From Methylotuvimicrobium buryatense 5G (GTDB lineage: Bacteria; Pseudomonadota; Gammaproteobacteria; Methylococcales; Methylomonadaceae), in assembly GCF_000341735.1 (NCBI RefSeq), contig NZ_KB455575.1, forward strand, positions 2,171,286-2,235,285: a DNA stretch of 64,000 nt. Reading direction: 5' to 3'. Positions 7,946 through 17,262 of the stretch are shown here, one piece after another. The notes under the pieces were generated by a model. The model did not search any database. It was not told the origin of the DNA and saw only the letters and a program-made list of their open reading frames with translations. The stretch's first letter is position 1. Each line of letters starts with the position of its first letter. Both the position numbers and the translations under genes were made by a program.

Positions 7946-8935
7946 ATGATCGACCTTTACCGACTAAACGATATTCGTTTCCTTTACGTTGACAAGGTAG
8001 CTCTCACACTGCCTTCGCTTAGTGTCAAAACCGGTAAAATCACTGCATTGATCGGCCCTAACGGTTGCGGGAAAAGCACCTTACTGAATATATTGGCTTT
8101 TTTAGATTCGCCACAGCAAGGCAGCATCGCCTTTAAGGGAAAAACCGTTCGTTCAAAGAAACAACTGCAAGCATTAAGAAAGCGTGTTGGGCTACTAACC
8201 CAAAAACCATATATGCTTCGAGGTACGGTAGCTGATAATCTAAAACTTGCGCTAAAATTACACGGCGTACCGAAACCGCTTTGGCAAAACAAAATTAACG
8301 AGACTCTCAATCGTCTCGATGCCATTCATTTACTCAACCAGCAAGCCAATGCGCTGTCGGGTGGAGAACTGCAAAAAGCGGCTCTTGCACGCGCACTGAT
8401 TAACGATCCCGAGGTTTTGTTATTAGATGAACCTTTCAGTTATTTAGATGAAGCCGCGAATGTCATGCTTGAGAAATTCATCCAAGATTACAGCACCCCC
8501 ACTCGTAACTTGATTTTTAGCACCCATAACCGACTGCAAGGCTTAGCGCTGGCCGACGAAGTCATAACGCTCATTAACGGCAGCCAGGTTCAAACGCCGT
8601 TACTGAATTTGTTTCATGGTCATCTGGACAATCATATTTTTAATACGGGTAAACTGAGTGTCGTTTTAACCGGGGACATCGAAGGATGTCGGCACATTTC
8701 GATCGATCCGCATGAAATTGTCTTGTCCAAAGAACCTTTTTGTTCCAGTATTCGCAACCAATATCCGGGACGTGTCACATCGATTGCGGAGGAAATGGGC
8801 AAGGTGAGAGTCAATGTTTCAGCCGGCGAAATTTTTCAAGCTCTAATTACCTTCGAAGCGTTACATGATTTAAAGTTGCAATTGGGAGATGAAGTTTGGG
8901 TTAATTTTAAGTCGAATTCGATCGTAACATTCTGA
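7946..8935 (+). CDS. ABC transporter ATP-binding protein, tungstate/molybdate-like
   Basis: 329-residue ATPase subunit. Walker A is GPNGCGKST (residues 37-45), the signature LSGGELQKAALARALI is near 138, and Walker B is LLLDEPF followed by SYLDEA. About 100 residues follow the nucleotide-binding domain, and the end (PGRVTSIAEEMGKVRVNVSAGEIFQALIT) resembles a TOBE/molybdopterin-type ligand-binding domain as in tungstate and molybdate importers (TupC/ModC). No membrane subunit is encoded nearby: the next gene is a substrate-binding protein after a repeat fragment. So the partner permease is either elsewhere or lost. ATP hydrolysis function is secure; substrate is inference. Confidence 0.8.
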   Translation: MIDLYRLNDIRFLYVDKVALTLPSLSVKTGKITALIGPNGCGKSTLLNILAFLDSPQQGSIAFKGKTVRSKKQLQALRKRVGLLTQKPYMLRGTVADNLKLALKLHGVPKPLWQNKINETLNRLDAIHLLNQQANALSGGELQKAALARALINDPEVLLLDEPFSYLDEAANVMLEKFIQDYSTPTRNLIFSTHNRLQGLALADEVITLINGSQVQTPLLNLFHGHLDNHIFNTGKLSVVLTGDIEGCRHISIDPHEIVLSKEPFCSSIRNQYPGRVTSIAEEMGKVRVNVSAGEIFQALITFEALHDLKLQLGDEVWVNFKSNSIVTF

Positions 8936-8965
8936 GGTAAATATGCTTTTACATTTCTTATCTCA

Positions 8966-9033
8966 TAAGCGAGTTGCCGAATTCTCAAAAAAGCTCATAG
9001 CTCCAGGATGTTATTTGCCACGAAATCCTTAAC
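8966..9033. repeat. half copy of B-type palindromic repeat end
   Basis: GCGAGTTGCCGAATTCTC through GCTCATAGCTCCAGGATG to ACGAAATCCTTAA matches the right-hand arm of the element ending near 15137, in the same orientation. The left arm is absent. 8936-9124 has no gene. Confidence 0.6.
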
Positions 9034-9160
9034 CATAAATACCTCCTAATTAAACGACGGCTATAGCAAAGCATAAACGCCATAGCCCGCTCACTAACCG
9101 GATGCCAAATAAAATGCGTCCTTATTGACTCTTTACATTTTTTATTTTTCATCAGCAGCA

Positions 9161-10144
9161 GTGACGACAACAGATTTGACGAAACACCTATCCCGCCGGC
9201 ACTTCATTCGATGCCTTACCGCACTGAGCCTATCACCCTGGCTTCCCGGCTGTGAATCATTGTTTGCTCGACGAATTGCGATTGCCGCTCATGCTTGGCC
9301 CGGTTATGAATTCCTGTTTCTAGCCCAGCGCGAAAAATGGTTGGATAGCTCCTTAGTCGATTTGATGGAAACAACCTCTGCAACCGAATCATTAAGCGCA
9401 CTGATCGAAGGCAAGATTGACGGTGCAGCATTGACACTGGACGAAGTTTTAACGACACGCGCATCCGGCTTGCCGCTTACCGTGGTTTTGGTATTTAACA
9501 TTTCAGCTGGTGCGGATATGCTGCTAGCTAGACCATACATAGTAAAATCAGCCGATCTCAAGGGGCAGCGCATCGGCTTTGAAAAAGGCACGGTCGGCTC
9601 GCTATTGCTTCACAAAGCACTTGATGCCGCGGGCTTGTCAATGGCTGAAATCACAGCGGTTCCCTTGACAATCGACGCCCATTTTCAGGCCTGGCAACAG
9701 CAAAAAGTCGACGCCCTAGTCACATACGATCCGATTGCCAGCCGTTTGTTACGCGAAGGTGCAATCAAGCTTTTCGACAGTCGAAAAATTCCTGACACTA
9801 TTTTTGATGTGTTGGCTTTTCGAACCGATCGTTTAGACTTTAGTCGATCACCAGCCATTCGCCATTTGGTCTCCGCCCATCTTAAGGCGTTTGAGCATTT
9901 GACCAAAAACCCACAAGATGCTGCATACCGAATGGCACCGCGCTTTAAATTATCGCCTGCTCAAGTGCTTGGCACATATAAGGGTTTAGTCATTCCCGAT
10001 CGAAGCAACAATCGACGCTTACTGGAAGGGTCGTCTCCAATTCTGCTAGACAGCGCACGCAACCTTAGCATCTTCATGTACGAATCGGGAAAACTACCGC
10101 ACGAGAACGACTTAACCGATTTGATTGACCCAAGCTACTTATGA
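9161..10144 (+). CDS. NMT1/THI5-like ABC substrate-binding protein (lipoprotein)
   Basis: Substrate-binding protein of the SsuA/NMT1/THI5 type. After a short charged start (KHLSRRHFIRCL) comes a hydrophobic segment and a lipobox-like LPGC, so it is probably exported and lipid-anchored; SRRHFIR also resembles a twin-arginine motif. The mature part reads IAIAAHAWPGYEFLFLAQREKW, ALIEGKIDGAALTLDEVL and LKGQRIGFEKGTVGSLLLHKAL, typical of the periplasmic-binding fold of this family. No ATG is available at the start; a GTG at 9161 or a TTG at 9125 could serve, and neither has a strong ribosome site. It may work with the ATPase upstream, but no permease is present. Confidence 0.75.
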   Translation: MTTTDLTKHLSRRHFIRCLTALSLSPWLPGCESLFARRIAIAAHAWPGYEFLFLAQREKWLDSSLVDLMETTSATESLSALIEGKIDGAALTLDEVLTTRASGLPLTVVLVFNISAGADMLLARPYIVKSADLKGQRIGFEKGTVGSLLLHKALDAAGLSMAEITAVPLTIDAHFQAWQQQKVDALVTYDPIASRLLREGAIKLFDSRKIPDTIFDVLAFRTDRLDFSRSPAIRHLVSAHLKAFEHLTKNPQDAAYRMAPRFKLSPAQVLGTYKGLVIPDRSNNRRLLEGSSPILLDSARNLSIFMYESGKLPHENDLTDLIDPSYL

Positions 10145-11155
10145 TTAAAAGCGAACTACCCGACCGTCCTCGGCCGATTGCAGCGCACCGACAATAATCC
10201 GGCAATTGGTCTTTGCGTCTTCAAGCGAGAGCGAGGGTGCCTTACCTGTCAAAACGCAATCACTGAAGTGTTCGATTTCCAAACGGAAATGATCGGCGAT
10301 TGGGAGTATCTCCTCAGATTGGCGCCCCCCTTCCGTCCACCAGGAAATGATCGGAATGTCGCCCGGATTTTGCCAAACGCCATGACACTTCAAACCGCCT
10401 TTTGTGCCGACAACTTCGTACTCGCAGCGCCGCGCGCGCTCAAAACTGAAATCGAAATGCGCGTATTTGCCGTCGCCAAAATCGAGCACACCGCTACACG
10501 CGGTATCCGCGCCGCTTTCGATATATTTGGCAACGGCAGTGACCGACTCCGGCATTCCATCGAAAAACAGCCTGAGCGAATGAATCGCATAACAGCCTAT
10601 ATCCCACATCGCCCCGCCGCCCTGATCGATACTATCTGCGATCCGATACCTTCTGGCCGGTTTCATCATGAACGAAAAACTCGCACGCACCGTTTTAACC
10701 TCGCCGATCTCTCCGGAACGTAGAATATCCAAGGCCCGCGCATGCTGCGGATGAAAACGGTACATAAAGCCCTCCATGACCGTCACGTTATGGCGACGCG
10801 CAGCAGTTTCTATCGCTTCGATATCCGAAACTTTCAACGCCATCGGCTTTTCGCACAATACATGCTTGCCCTTCTCGATCGCGCGCAAGGCCCATTCGGC
10901 ATGCTCGCGATTCGCCATCGGCAAATAAACCGCTTCGATTTCATCGTCATCGAGAATCGCTTCAGGGCTATCGTAAGCGCGAACACTTTGCTGATGCGGC
11001 GCATATTTCGCCAAGGTTTCCGCCGCGGCGCCGGGACGGCGACTGCCGATCGCGACCAATTCGGCATTGCTCGCATCGACGATCGCCGGCATCAGCCGCT
11101 CGTTGACCCGTGCCGCGCCTAAGATACCCCAACGCAATTTTTTGTGTTCGTTCAT
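10145..11155 (-). CDS. Gfo/Idh/MocA-family NAD(P)-dependent oxidoreductase
   Basis: 336-residue cytoplasmic dehydrogenase. The N-terminal Rossmann domain has GILGAARVNERL (residues 10-21) for dinucleotide binding and the family's EKP motif at 102-104 (CEKPMALK). The C-terminal alpha/beta domain supplies the substrate site, with GGGAMWDIGCYAI near residue 175. Members act on sugars, inositol or trans-1,2-dihydrobenzenediol-like compounds; the substrate here cannot be told. Its stop abuts the stop of the convergent substrate-binding protein gene (10144/10145). Confidence 0.9.
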   Translation of the reverse strand: MNEHKKLRWGILGAARVNERLMPAIVDASNAELVAIGSRRPGAAAETLAKYAPHQQSVRAYDSPEAILDDDEIEAVYLPMANREHAEWALRAIEKGKHVLCEKPMALKVSDIEAIETAARRHNVTVMEGFMYRFHPQHARALDILRSGEIGEVKTVRASFSFMMKPARRYRIADSIDQGGGAMWDIGCYAIHSLRLFFDGMPESVTAVAKYIESGADTACSGVLDFGDGKYAHFDFSFERARRCEYEVVGTKGGLKCHGVWQNPGDIPIISWWTEGGRQSEEILPIADHFRLEIEHFSDCVLTGKAPSLSLEDAKTNCRIIVGALQSAEDGRVVRF

Positions 11156-11170
11156 GATTCTCCTCCGTGT

Positions 11171-11671
11171 TTACTTATCAATTTTCAACCATTCCGCCAA
11201 TGCGGTCTTGATTGTTTCGGTTCTAATTTGGTGGCGATCGCCATCAAAATGCATTTCGGCAATTTCGGCAATTGCACCACGCCGCTGCCAAGCAATGTAA
11301 ACCGTGCCAACCGGTTTCACCGAAGTGCCGCCACCAGGCCCGGCAATACCGGTTACCGCAATTGCCCAATCGGCCTGACTGTGATTCAATGCGCCCCCTG
11401 TCATCTCGCTCGCAGTCTCGACGCTGACCGCGCCATGATTTTCGATCGTCTCGGCCCGGACGCCCAGCATTTGTAATTTGGCGGCATTGCTGTAAGTCAC
11501 GAAGCCTCGGTCGAACCAAGCCGAACTGCCCGGTATTTCGGTAATCGCTTGCGCAATGCCGCCGCCGGTACAGGATTCGGCGGTTGCCAGCAGCCAACCG
11601 CGTTCCTTTAGGCTAAACCCTACCAAGCGAGCCAATGCGGTGATTTCGTTCTCTGTATTTAATGGGACCAA
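11171..11671 (-). CDS. pncC: nicotinamide-nucleotide amidohydrolase (CinA C-terminal type)
   Basis: 166-residue single-domain CinA-C protein. It hydrolyses nicotinamide mononucleotide to nicotinate mononucleotide and ammonia, feeding pyridine-nucleotide recycling. Family motifs seen are ATAESCTGG (30-38), SAWFDRGFVTYSNAAK, and AVTGIAGPGGGT. The only in-frame start before the domain is a TTG at 11671, with a stop a few codons upstream. The gene lies back to back with mutS, echoing the common mutS-cinA-recA neighbourhood, although recA is not here. Confidence 0.88.
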   Translation of the reverse strand: MVPLNTENEITALARLVGFSLKERGWLLATAESCTGGGIAQAITEIPGSSAWFDRGFVTYSNAAKLQMLGVRAETIENHGAVSVETASEMTGGALNHSQADWAIAVTGIAGPGGGTSVKPVGTVYIAWQRRGAIAEIAEMHFDGDRHQIRTETIKTALAEWLKIDK

Positions 11672-11690
11672 TGGGGCAAGACCTAATCAA

Positions 11691-11749
11691 TTTAAGGATA
11701 TCGTGACGAATAACTTTCTGAAACCATGGCTTTGTCGCGGGTTCGGTTA
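11691..11749. repeat. half copy of B-type palindromic repeat end
   Basis: TTTAAGGATATCGTGACGAA through TGGCTTTGTCGCGGGTTCGG matches the left arm of B-type elements (compare 34300-34360 and 18539-18590). It runs straight into the A-type element that begins at 11774. Confidence 0.6.
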
Positions 11750-11773
11750 GCCTGCATTAAAAAATAAGAAAGT

Positions 11774-12036
11774 TATACCTTTCGCACTTCAAATTTCGGC
11801 AGTGCCTAAGGAGGTGCCGGGGTGCTCGGTCGATTTTTGCTCCTGCAAAATCGACATTCACGCCATCCATGGCGCTCGCAAAGGCTTTGCCAGCATGGAT
11901 GCTGGCATAGAGCATGGATGTATTCACCCAGCCCCTAAATGCCATAGCCCATCGGTCATGGTTAATAGTCTTACTAATTTAGGGGCTGGGTACTTTGACG
12001 GGCCCCCGGTGCCGAATTTTGATCTACGATGAGTAT
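11774..12036. repeat. A-type palindromic repeat with nested C module
   Basis: Left end TATACCTTTCGCACTTCAAA TTTCGGCA and right end GTGCCGAATTTTGATCTACG ATGAGTATA are inexact inverted arms. The middle carries a direct-repeat-like GCATGGATGCTGGCATAG stretch and a complete C module (11927-11990). It lies 35 bases ahead of mutS, so part of it may be in the mutS leader. Confidence 0.75.
11927..11990. repeat. C module: 64-bp perfect-arm hairpin
   Basis: CCCAGCCCCTAAAT (11927-11940) and ATTTAGGGGCTGGG (11977-11990) are perfect 14-bp inverted arms around a 36-bp centre. A near-identical copy is at 15002-15065, and diverged ones are at 15147-15209, 34374-34440 and 42123-42186. Confidence 0.85.
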
Positions 12037-12070
12037 ATCTATGACTCAATCCTAAGATAAAATAATATCT

Positions 12071-14638
12071 ATGAGTATAAAACAAACCAGCAACCAACAC
12101 ACCCCGATGATGCAGCAATATCTGCGCATCAAGGCCGAACATCCCGACACGCTCGTTTTTTACCGGATGGGCGATTTTTATGAACTTTTTTTCGACGATG
12201 CAAAAAAAGCCGCCCAGATTCTCGATATTACGCTGACGCAGCGCGGCCAGTCGGCCGGTGCGCCGATTCCGATGGCAGGCATTCCGTATCATGCCGCCGA
12301 AGGCTACATCGCGAAATTGTTGCGCCACAGCGAATCGGTCGCGATTTGCGAACAAATCGGCGATCCGGCGACTTCGAAAGGACCCGTTGAACGAAAAGTG
12401 GTACGCATCGTCACACCCGGCACCGTTACCGACGAAGCCTTGCTCGAAGACCGCAAGGATAATTTGCTGGTGGCCCTGCATGTTGCCGATTCCAAATTCG
12501 GTATCGCCGCTTTAGATGTGACCAGCGGACGCTTTGTATTGCAACAACTGGATTCGGCCGACACGATGTTGAGCGAAATCGAACGTCTGGACCCGGCCGA
12601 GCTATTGGTCAGCGAAGATATCGCTCTTCTACAGGCTTTGAAGCAGCGCAAAGGCATTTGCAAGCGCCCGCCTTGGCATTTTGAGCCTGACAGTGCGCGT
12701 CAACTGGTATTGAATCAATTCAACACGCACGATCTATCAGGCTTCGGTTGCGAAAATATGCCGATGGCTATTGCCGCGGCCGGCTGTCTGTTGCAATACG
12801 TCAAAGACACGCAACAAAGCGCCCTGCCCCATATTCAAGGCATTCGGGTCGAAAACAATTCCGACGGCATTCAACTCGACGCCGCTAGCCGCCGCAATCT
12901 GGAACTGGACACGCATCCGACAGGCGAGCTGCGCTACACCTTATTCGGCGTACTCGACAAAACCGTCACCGCGATGGGCAGTCGTTGTCTGCGCCGCTGG
13001 ATCAACCGACCGCTCAGAGACCAAGCCATTCTGCAAAGCCGATATTCGGCAATCGAATCGCTATTGTCCGAACGGCTTTTAGATGCCGTTCGCAATCAAT
13101 TGAATGCGGTCGGCGACATCGAGCGTATCAGTTCTCGCATCGCACTCAAGTCAGCCAGGCCGCGCGATTTGATCGTGTTACGCAATACGCTGGCCGTTTT
13201 ACCGACATTGCAGCCCTTGCTATCGAACACCGACAGTCCGGAGCTGATGCGTCTGGCCGAGCAAATCGCCGAACAACCTGAGTTATCGGCGCTGTTGCAA
13301 CGAGCCATTATCGACAACCCGCCTGTTCTAATTCGCGACGGCGGCGTCATTGCCCCCGGCTACCATGCCGAACTCGATGATCTGCGCAACTTAAGCCGCA
13401 ATGCCGATCAATTTCTGCTCGATATGGAGGAGCGCGAAAAAACCGCGACCGGCATTAGCGGCCTAAAAGTCAATTACAATCGCGTGCATGGTTACTATAT
13501 CGAGATTTCAAGATTACATGCCGAGAAAGTTCCGGCACACTACCACCGTAAACAAACGCTGAAAGGCGTCGAGCGCTACATTACCGAGGAATTAAAAACC
13601 TTCGAAGATAAAGTTCTGAGTGCGAAAGAAAAATCGCTGGCATTCGAAAAATTGTTATACGATCAATTGCTGAACACGCTCGGCGAGTCATTAACCGATC
13701 TGCAGCAATGCGCGCAAGGACTCGCCGAACTGGATGTGCTGGCGGCATTTGCCGAACGCTCCGAAACATTGAATTTGACTCGTCCGCAATTGACCGACAA
13801 GCCCGGCATCGATATCGAAGGCGGACGACATCCGGTCGTCGAGCAAGTCTCCGACATTCCGTTCGTCGCAAACGATCTTAAACTATCGCCTCAGCGCCGC
13901 ATGCTCATCATCACCGGCCCGAATATGGGCGGTAAATCGACTTATATGCGCCAGGCGGCTTTGATCGTACTGATCGCTCATATCGGTTGTTATGTTCCGG
14001 CCAAGGCCGCAACGATCGGCCCGGTCGATAAGATTTTCACCCGCATCGGCGCTTCGGACGACTTGGCCGGCGGACGCTCGACTTTCATGGTCGAAATGTC
14101 GGAAACAGCCAACATTCTGCATAACGCAACCGAACAAAGTTTGATATTGATGGACGAAATCGGCCGCGGAACCAGTACTTTTGACGGTTTATCTTTGGCT
14201 TGGGCTTGCGCCGATCATTTGGCAAAAGTCACAAAGGCATATACCTTATTCGCGACGCACTATTTCGAGTTGACGACTCTAGCGGACGAGCAAAAACCGA
14301 TCCATAACGTCCATCTCGACGCGATCGAGTACGGCGACAAAATCGTGTTTCTGCATGCTGTCAAGGAAGGCCCGGCGAGCCAAAGTTACGGGCTGCAAGT
14401 CGCCTCACTGGCCGGTGTTCCGGCAACAGTGATCGACAAAGCCAAATTGAAATTGCAGCATCTGGAAAACAACACCTATTATCAAAACCAAACTGAATCG
14501 GGCAATCAGCAATTGGATTTATTCGCGACCCAAGAATGCCATCCGGCAGTCTGTTTGATCGAGGAGTTAGACCCGGACAACCTAAGCCCGAGGCAAGCCT
14601 TGGATACGCTGTATCGTTTGAAAAAGATGGTGGAGTGA
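12071..14638 (+). CDS. mutS: DNA mismatch repair protein MutS
   Basis: 855-residue mismatch-recognition ATPase that starts post-replicative repair with MutL. The N-terminal mismatch-reading motif is [11 protein letters not shown] near residue 35 (Phe-X-Glu). The clamp and lever domains span the middle, and the ATPase has Walker [10 protein letters not shown] (616-624), Walker [16 protein letters not shown] and the signature around ATHYFELT. Length matches the E. coli protein. The last 35 residues include the conserved [16 protein letters not shown] tail. Palindromic repeats sit immediately before the start and after the stop. Confidence 0.98.
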   Translation: MSIKQTSNQHTPMMQQYLRIKAEHPDTLVFYRMGDFYELFFDDAKKAAQILDITLTQRGQSAGAPIPMAGIPYHAAEGYIAKLLRHSESVAICEQIGDPATSKGPVERKVVRIVTPGTVTDEALLEDRKDNLLVALHVADSKFGIAALDVTSGRFVLQQLDSADTMLSEIERLDPAELLVSEDIALLQALKQRKGICKRPPWHFEPDSARQLVLNQFNTHDLSGFGCENMPMAIAAAGCLLQYVKDTQQSALPHIQGIRVENNSDGIQLDAASRRNLELDTHPTGELRYTLFGVLDKTVTAMGSRCLRRWINRPLRDQAILQSRYSAIESLLSERLLDAVRNQLNAVGDIERISSRIALKSARPRDLIVLRNTLAVLPTLQPLLSNTDSPELMRLAEQIAEQPELSALLQRAIIDNPPVLIRDGGVIAPGYHAELDDLRNLSRNADQFLLDMEEREKTATGISGLKVNYNRVHGYYIEISRLHAEKVPAHYHRKQTLKGVERYITEELKTFEDKVLSAKEKSLAFEKLLYDQLLNTLGESLTDLQQCAQGLAELDVLAAFAERSETLNLTRPQLTDKPGIDIEGGRHPVVEQVSDIPFVANDLKLSPQRRMLIITGPNMGGKSTYMRQAALIVLIAHIGCYVPAKAATIGPVDKIFTRIGASDDLAGGRSTFMVEMSETANILHNATEQSLILMDEIGRGTSTFDGLSLAWACADHLAKVTKAYTLFATHYFELTTLADEQKPIHNVHLDAIEYGDKIVFLHAVKEGPASQSYGLQVASLAGVPATVIDKAKLKLQHLENNTYYQNQTESGNQQLDLFATQECHPAVCLIEELDPDNLSPRQALDTLYRLKKMVE

Positions 14639-14702
14639 TTTTAGACTCGGGCGATAACGTAAACCCAGTGAACATGGAAGGCCGATAAGCATTACATCTA
14701 TT

Positions 14703-14876
14703 TATACCTTTCGCACTTCAAATTTCGGCAGTGCCTAAGGAGGCCCCGGGGTATTCAGTCCCTCACCTAACGCTAGGTGAGAGATCAGCATGGAGCTGAC
14801 ATAGAGCCTACAGGGACGTTTCACGGCGTTCTTTGACGGGCACCCCGGCGCCGAAATTTGATTAGCAAAGGGTATA
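14703..14876. repeat. A-type palindromic repeat
   Basis: Left end TATACCTTTCGCACTTCAAA as at 11774; right end has the variant GCCGAAATTTGATTAGCAAA GGGTATAT, also seen at 18752-18790. The centre is short and has CACGGCGTTCTTTGACGGG. The whole 14639-15236 gap between mutS and the multicopper oxidase consists of such repeats and holds no gene. Confidence 0.75.
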
Positions 14877-14907
14877 TTTACGACCACCTCCTACATAGAA
14901 TTTGGTC

Positions 14908-15137
14908 ATAAATAACTTCCCTATTTTAGTGGGTTCGGTAACTCGATTGGCAGTTGTCGGCGGCAGGGAAAGCCGCCGTCAAGCCTACAAGGACGTATTC
15001 ACCCAGCCCCTAAATTCCATAGCCCATCGGTCATGGTTAATAGTCTTACTAATTTAGGGGCTGGGTCCTGCCAGGCGAGTTACCGAACCCTCAACAAAGC
15101 TCATAACTCCAGAAAGTTATTTTTAGCGAAATCCATA
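14908..15137. repeat. B-type palindromic repeat with nested C module
   Basis: Outer arms GGGTTCGGTAACTCG and CGAGTTACCGAACCC are exact inverted copies, extended outward by imperfect arms. Inside are GCCGCCGTCAAGCCTAC and the C hairpin 15002-15065, inserted after GACGTATTCA. So the C module here sits inside a B element, whereas at 11774-12036 it sits inside an A element. Confidence 0.8.
15002..15065. repeat. C module copy 2
   Basis: CCCAGCCCCTAAAT and ATTTAGGGGCTGGG arms with a 36-bp centre that matches 11927-11990 except for a base in the first arm's flank (ATTCC for ATGCC). Confidence 0.85.
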
Positions 15138-15146
15138 GACGTTCCA

Positions 15147-15209
15147 GCCAGCACCTAAATTCCATAGCCCATTGACTATCATTAACTCTTAGATAATTTA
15201 GGTACGGGC
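15147..15209. repeat. C module copy 3, diverged
   Basis: CCAGCACCTAAATTCCATAG and AATTTAGGTACGGG form imperfect arms; the centre CCCATTGACTATCATTAACT is a diverged form of the other copies. It lies 30 bases beyond the 3' end of the multicopper oxidase gene and could act as its transcript-end hairpin. Confidence 0.65.
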
Positions 15210-15236
15210 CTTTGACTGATATAAACCGAACTTAGG

Positions 15237-16865
15237 TTATTTAATTAAGAAATCCCGCATCATCCCCATATCTTCATGCTCGAGATTATGGCAGTGATAC
15301 ATGAATAGTCCTTTAAAGTCATTAAATGGTTTCAATACGGTCACTTTCTCGCCGGGCATCACCAGCACCGTATCCTTCCAACCACCCCAGACCAATCCAC
15401 CGGCAATCGTTCGGTGCGCTTCTCTCGATTTCGGGTTGACTTGGCGTTTGATGATTTGAAATTGTTCGCCGTGTAAATGCATTGGATGAGGCATCGGCAT
15501 ACCGCTCATGCCGCTGTAGCCATTGTCGAATTCGATGACTTGCAAACTATTGACAGGAATGATTTCATCGTCGCGGACATCGTCCATTTTGTAGGAACGC
15601 CCATTCAATAACGCCGACATGTGCCGCATCGACAATCTAATGGTTCTTGGGTCTTTGTTATTCGCAGCATCGCGAACATTCAACTTAGGTATCGTGGATA
15701 AGCGCTCAGGTAAACTCTGCGACGATTTACCGGCTTTAATCACTTTAACGTTAAATAAAGAATATTCACTACCCGACGGCAGATCGGAAGAGTGCATCAT
15801 GCCCATACCCCCGCCCATCATGCCGCGCCGTCCTCCGCCCATCATTCCGCGACCGCCACCCATCATGCCCATGCCGCCATGACCGTGTGTCGCAATATCG
15901 AACGACAAGCTGCGCATGCTTATCTCAGAACCCACCGAACGACCGCTGAAATCGGCCCAAAGCTCGATTCTTTCGCCTGGAGCCAACATCACATAGGAAT
16001 ACTGCTTCGGCCTTTCCAGCAATCCGCCGTCGGTACCGATCACAGTCATTTTACTGCCGTCCGACCAGGCCAGTTTATAGATCCGAGAATTCGATCCGTT
16101 CAGCAACCGGAACCGATAGGCCTGTCCCGCGACAGGCAACACATAATCGGGCCGGCCGTTGACAAAAATCCGATCGCCGAGAAAGCCCTGCATGCGTTGC
16201 ATCATGTGGTCGCTGTAGACGAGCTGATTATTCTTATCGAAGCTTCTGTCTTGGATAACCAACGGCAGATCAAATTCGCCCTTGGGCAAATTCAAAGCCC
16301 GTTCTTCATCGTCATGCACAATAAACAAGCCGGCAAGCCCCGAATAGACTTGTCGGGCGGTGACGCTATGGGTGTGAGCGTGATACCAGTAGGTTCCGGC
16401 ACGATTCAGAATTTCGAATTCATAGATATAAGATTCGCCGTGACTGACCGCGTACATCGGATTTCCGTCCATGTTGGCCGGCACATGCAGTCCGTGCCAA
16501 TGCAAAATCGAATGCGCCGGTAAATTGTTATTCAAATGAATTCTGACTTTTTGGCCTTTTTTCAGACGAATCGTCGGCGCAAGATAAGTATCGGGATGAT
16601 TTTTTATCGATGTAGACGGACCTTTGAGTACTTTAGCCCGCACTTTCCAAACTCGAGTTTCAGGCCCTTCGAAGACAGAAACCTGCGCGATATCCTGCGT
16701 CAGTTCAATTTCGACATCGGGATGAAAATTCGCGGAAGGGGTATTGACCGCTTTAAAGGCTCCGGCCGATTGCGCCCAAGAGGGGTAAGTCGCCGCACCG
16801 GCTGCCGCAAATGCGGCATATTTTAACCATTGTCGACGTTGTTGATTGATCGGAGAGTTCATCAT
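15237..16865 (-). CDS. Tat-exported multicopper oxidase, CopA-like with Met-rich loop
   Basis: About 542-residue periplasmic copper oxidase. The N-terminus has a twin-arginine signal (QQRRQWLKYAAFAAAGAA). Type 1/2/3 copper ligands are visible: HWHGLH (122-127), HAH (162-164), HPMHLHG (about 460) and HCHNLEHEDMGMM (about 524-536). Between domains 2 and 3 lies a Met/Gly/His-rich loop (about 327-358, repeats of GMMGGG), a likely copper-binding insert as in copper-tolerance oxidases of the CopA/CueO type. It probably oxidises Cu(I) and protects the periplasm. Start: two adjacent ATGs at 16865 and 16862 follow GAGGTGCAG; either is possible. Repeats flank the gene on both sides. Confidence 0.9.
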   Translation of the reverse strand: MMNSPINQQRRQWLKYAAFAAAGAATYPSWAQSAGAFKAVNTPSANFHPDVEIELTQDIAQVSVFEGPETRVWKVRAKVLKGPSTSIKNHPDTYLAPTIRLKKGQKVRIHLNNNLPAHSILHWHGLHVPANMDGNPMYAVSHGESYIYEFEILNRAGTYWYHAHTHSVTARQVYSGLAGLFIVHDDEERALNLPKGEFDLPLVIQDRSFDKNNQLVYSDHMMQRMQGFLGDRIFVNGRPDYVLPVAGQAYRFRLLNGSNSRIYKLAWSDGSKMTVIGTDGGLLERPKQYSYVMLAPGERIELWADFSGRSVGSEISMRSLSFDIATHGHGGMGMMGGGRGMMGGGRRGMMGGGMGMMHSSDLPSGSEYSLFNVKVIKAGKSSQSLPERLSTIPKLNVRDAANNKDPRTIRLSMRHMSALLNGRSYKMDDVRDDEIIPVNSLQVIEFDNGYSGMSGMPMPHPMHLHGEQFQIIKRQVNPKSREAHRTIAGGLVWGGWKDTVLVMPGEKVTVLKPFNDFKGLFMYHCHNLEHEDMGMMRDFLIK

Positions 16866-16983
16866 CTGCACCTCATGGACTTATAATTTGTTAGTATATT
16901 AGCAAATTATAAAATAATAGCAATTTAGACACGTCTATCGAAGCGCATTGCCATAAAAGCCGAAAAAATAGCCGCACGAAATA

Positions 16984-17140
16984 TATACCTTCCGCACTTT
17001 AAATTTCGGCAGTGTCTGAGGAGGCACCGGGGTGTGCGGCAAAGGCTTTGCCAGCATGGAGCTAGCATAGAGCCTACAGGGATGTATTCACGGCGTCCTT
17101 TGACGGACACCTTGGCGCCGAATTTTGATCTACGATGGGA
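16984..17140. repeat. A-type palindromic repeat
   Basis: Left end TATACCTTCCGCACTTTAAA, right end GGCGCCGAATTTTGATCTAC, centre with TTGCCAGCATGGAGCTAGCA and CACGGCGTCCTTTGACGG. It lies upstream of the multicopper oxidase. 16866-17637 contains repeats and no gene. Confidence 0.75.
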
Positions 17141-17262
17141 ACATTATAGAGCATAATCTGCCTAGCACACCCACTGTGCATCCATGAGGCGGTGCTACAC
17201 TTTAATGCCCGACAGTCGACAGTTATAAAATACACGTTTCAAGCGCATCCACAACCTAGCCG

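Noticed and set aside
15792-16523. Long plus-strand open frame opposite the multicopper oxidase
   Set aside because: His/Ala-rich shadow of the Met/Gly-rich loop and copper motifs; no family features or ribosome site.
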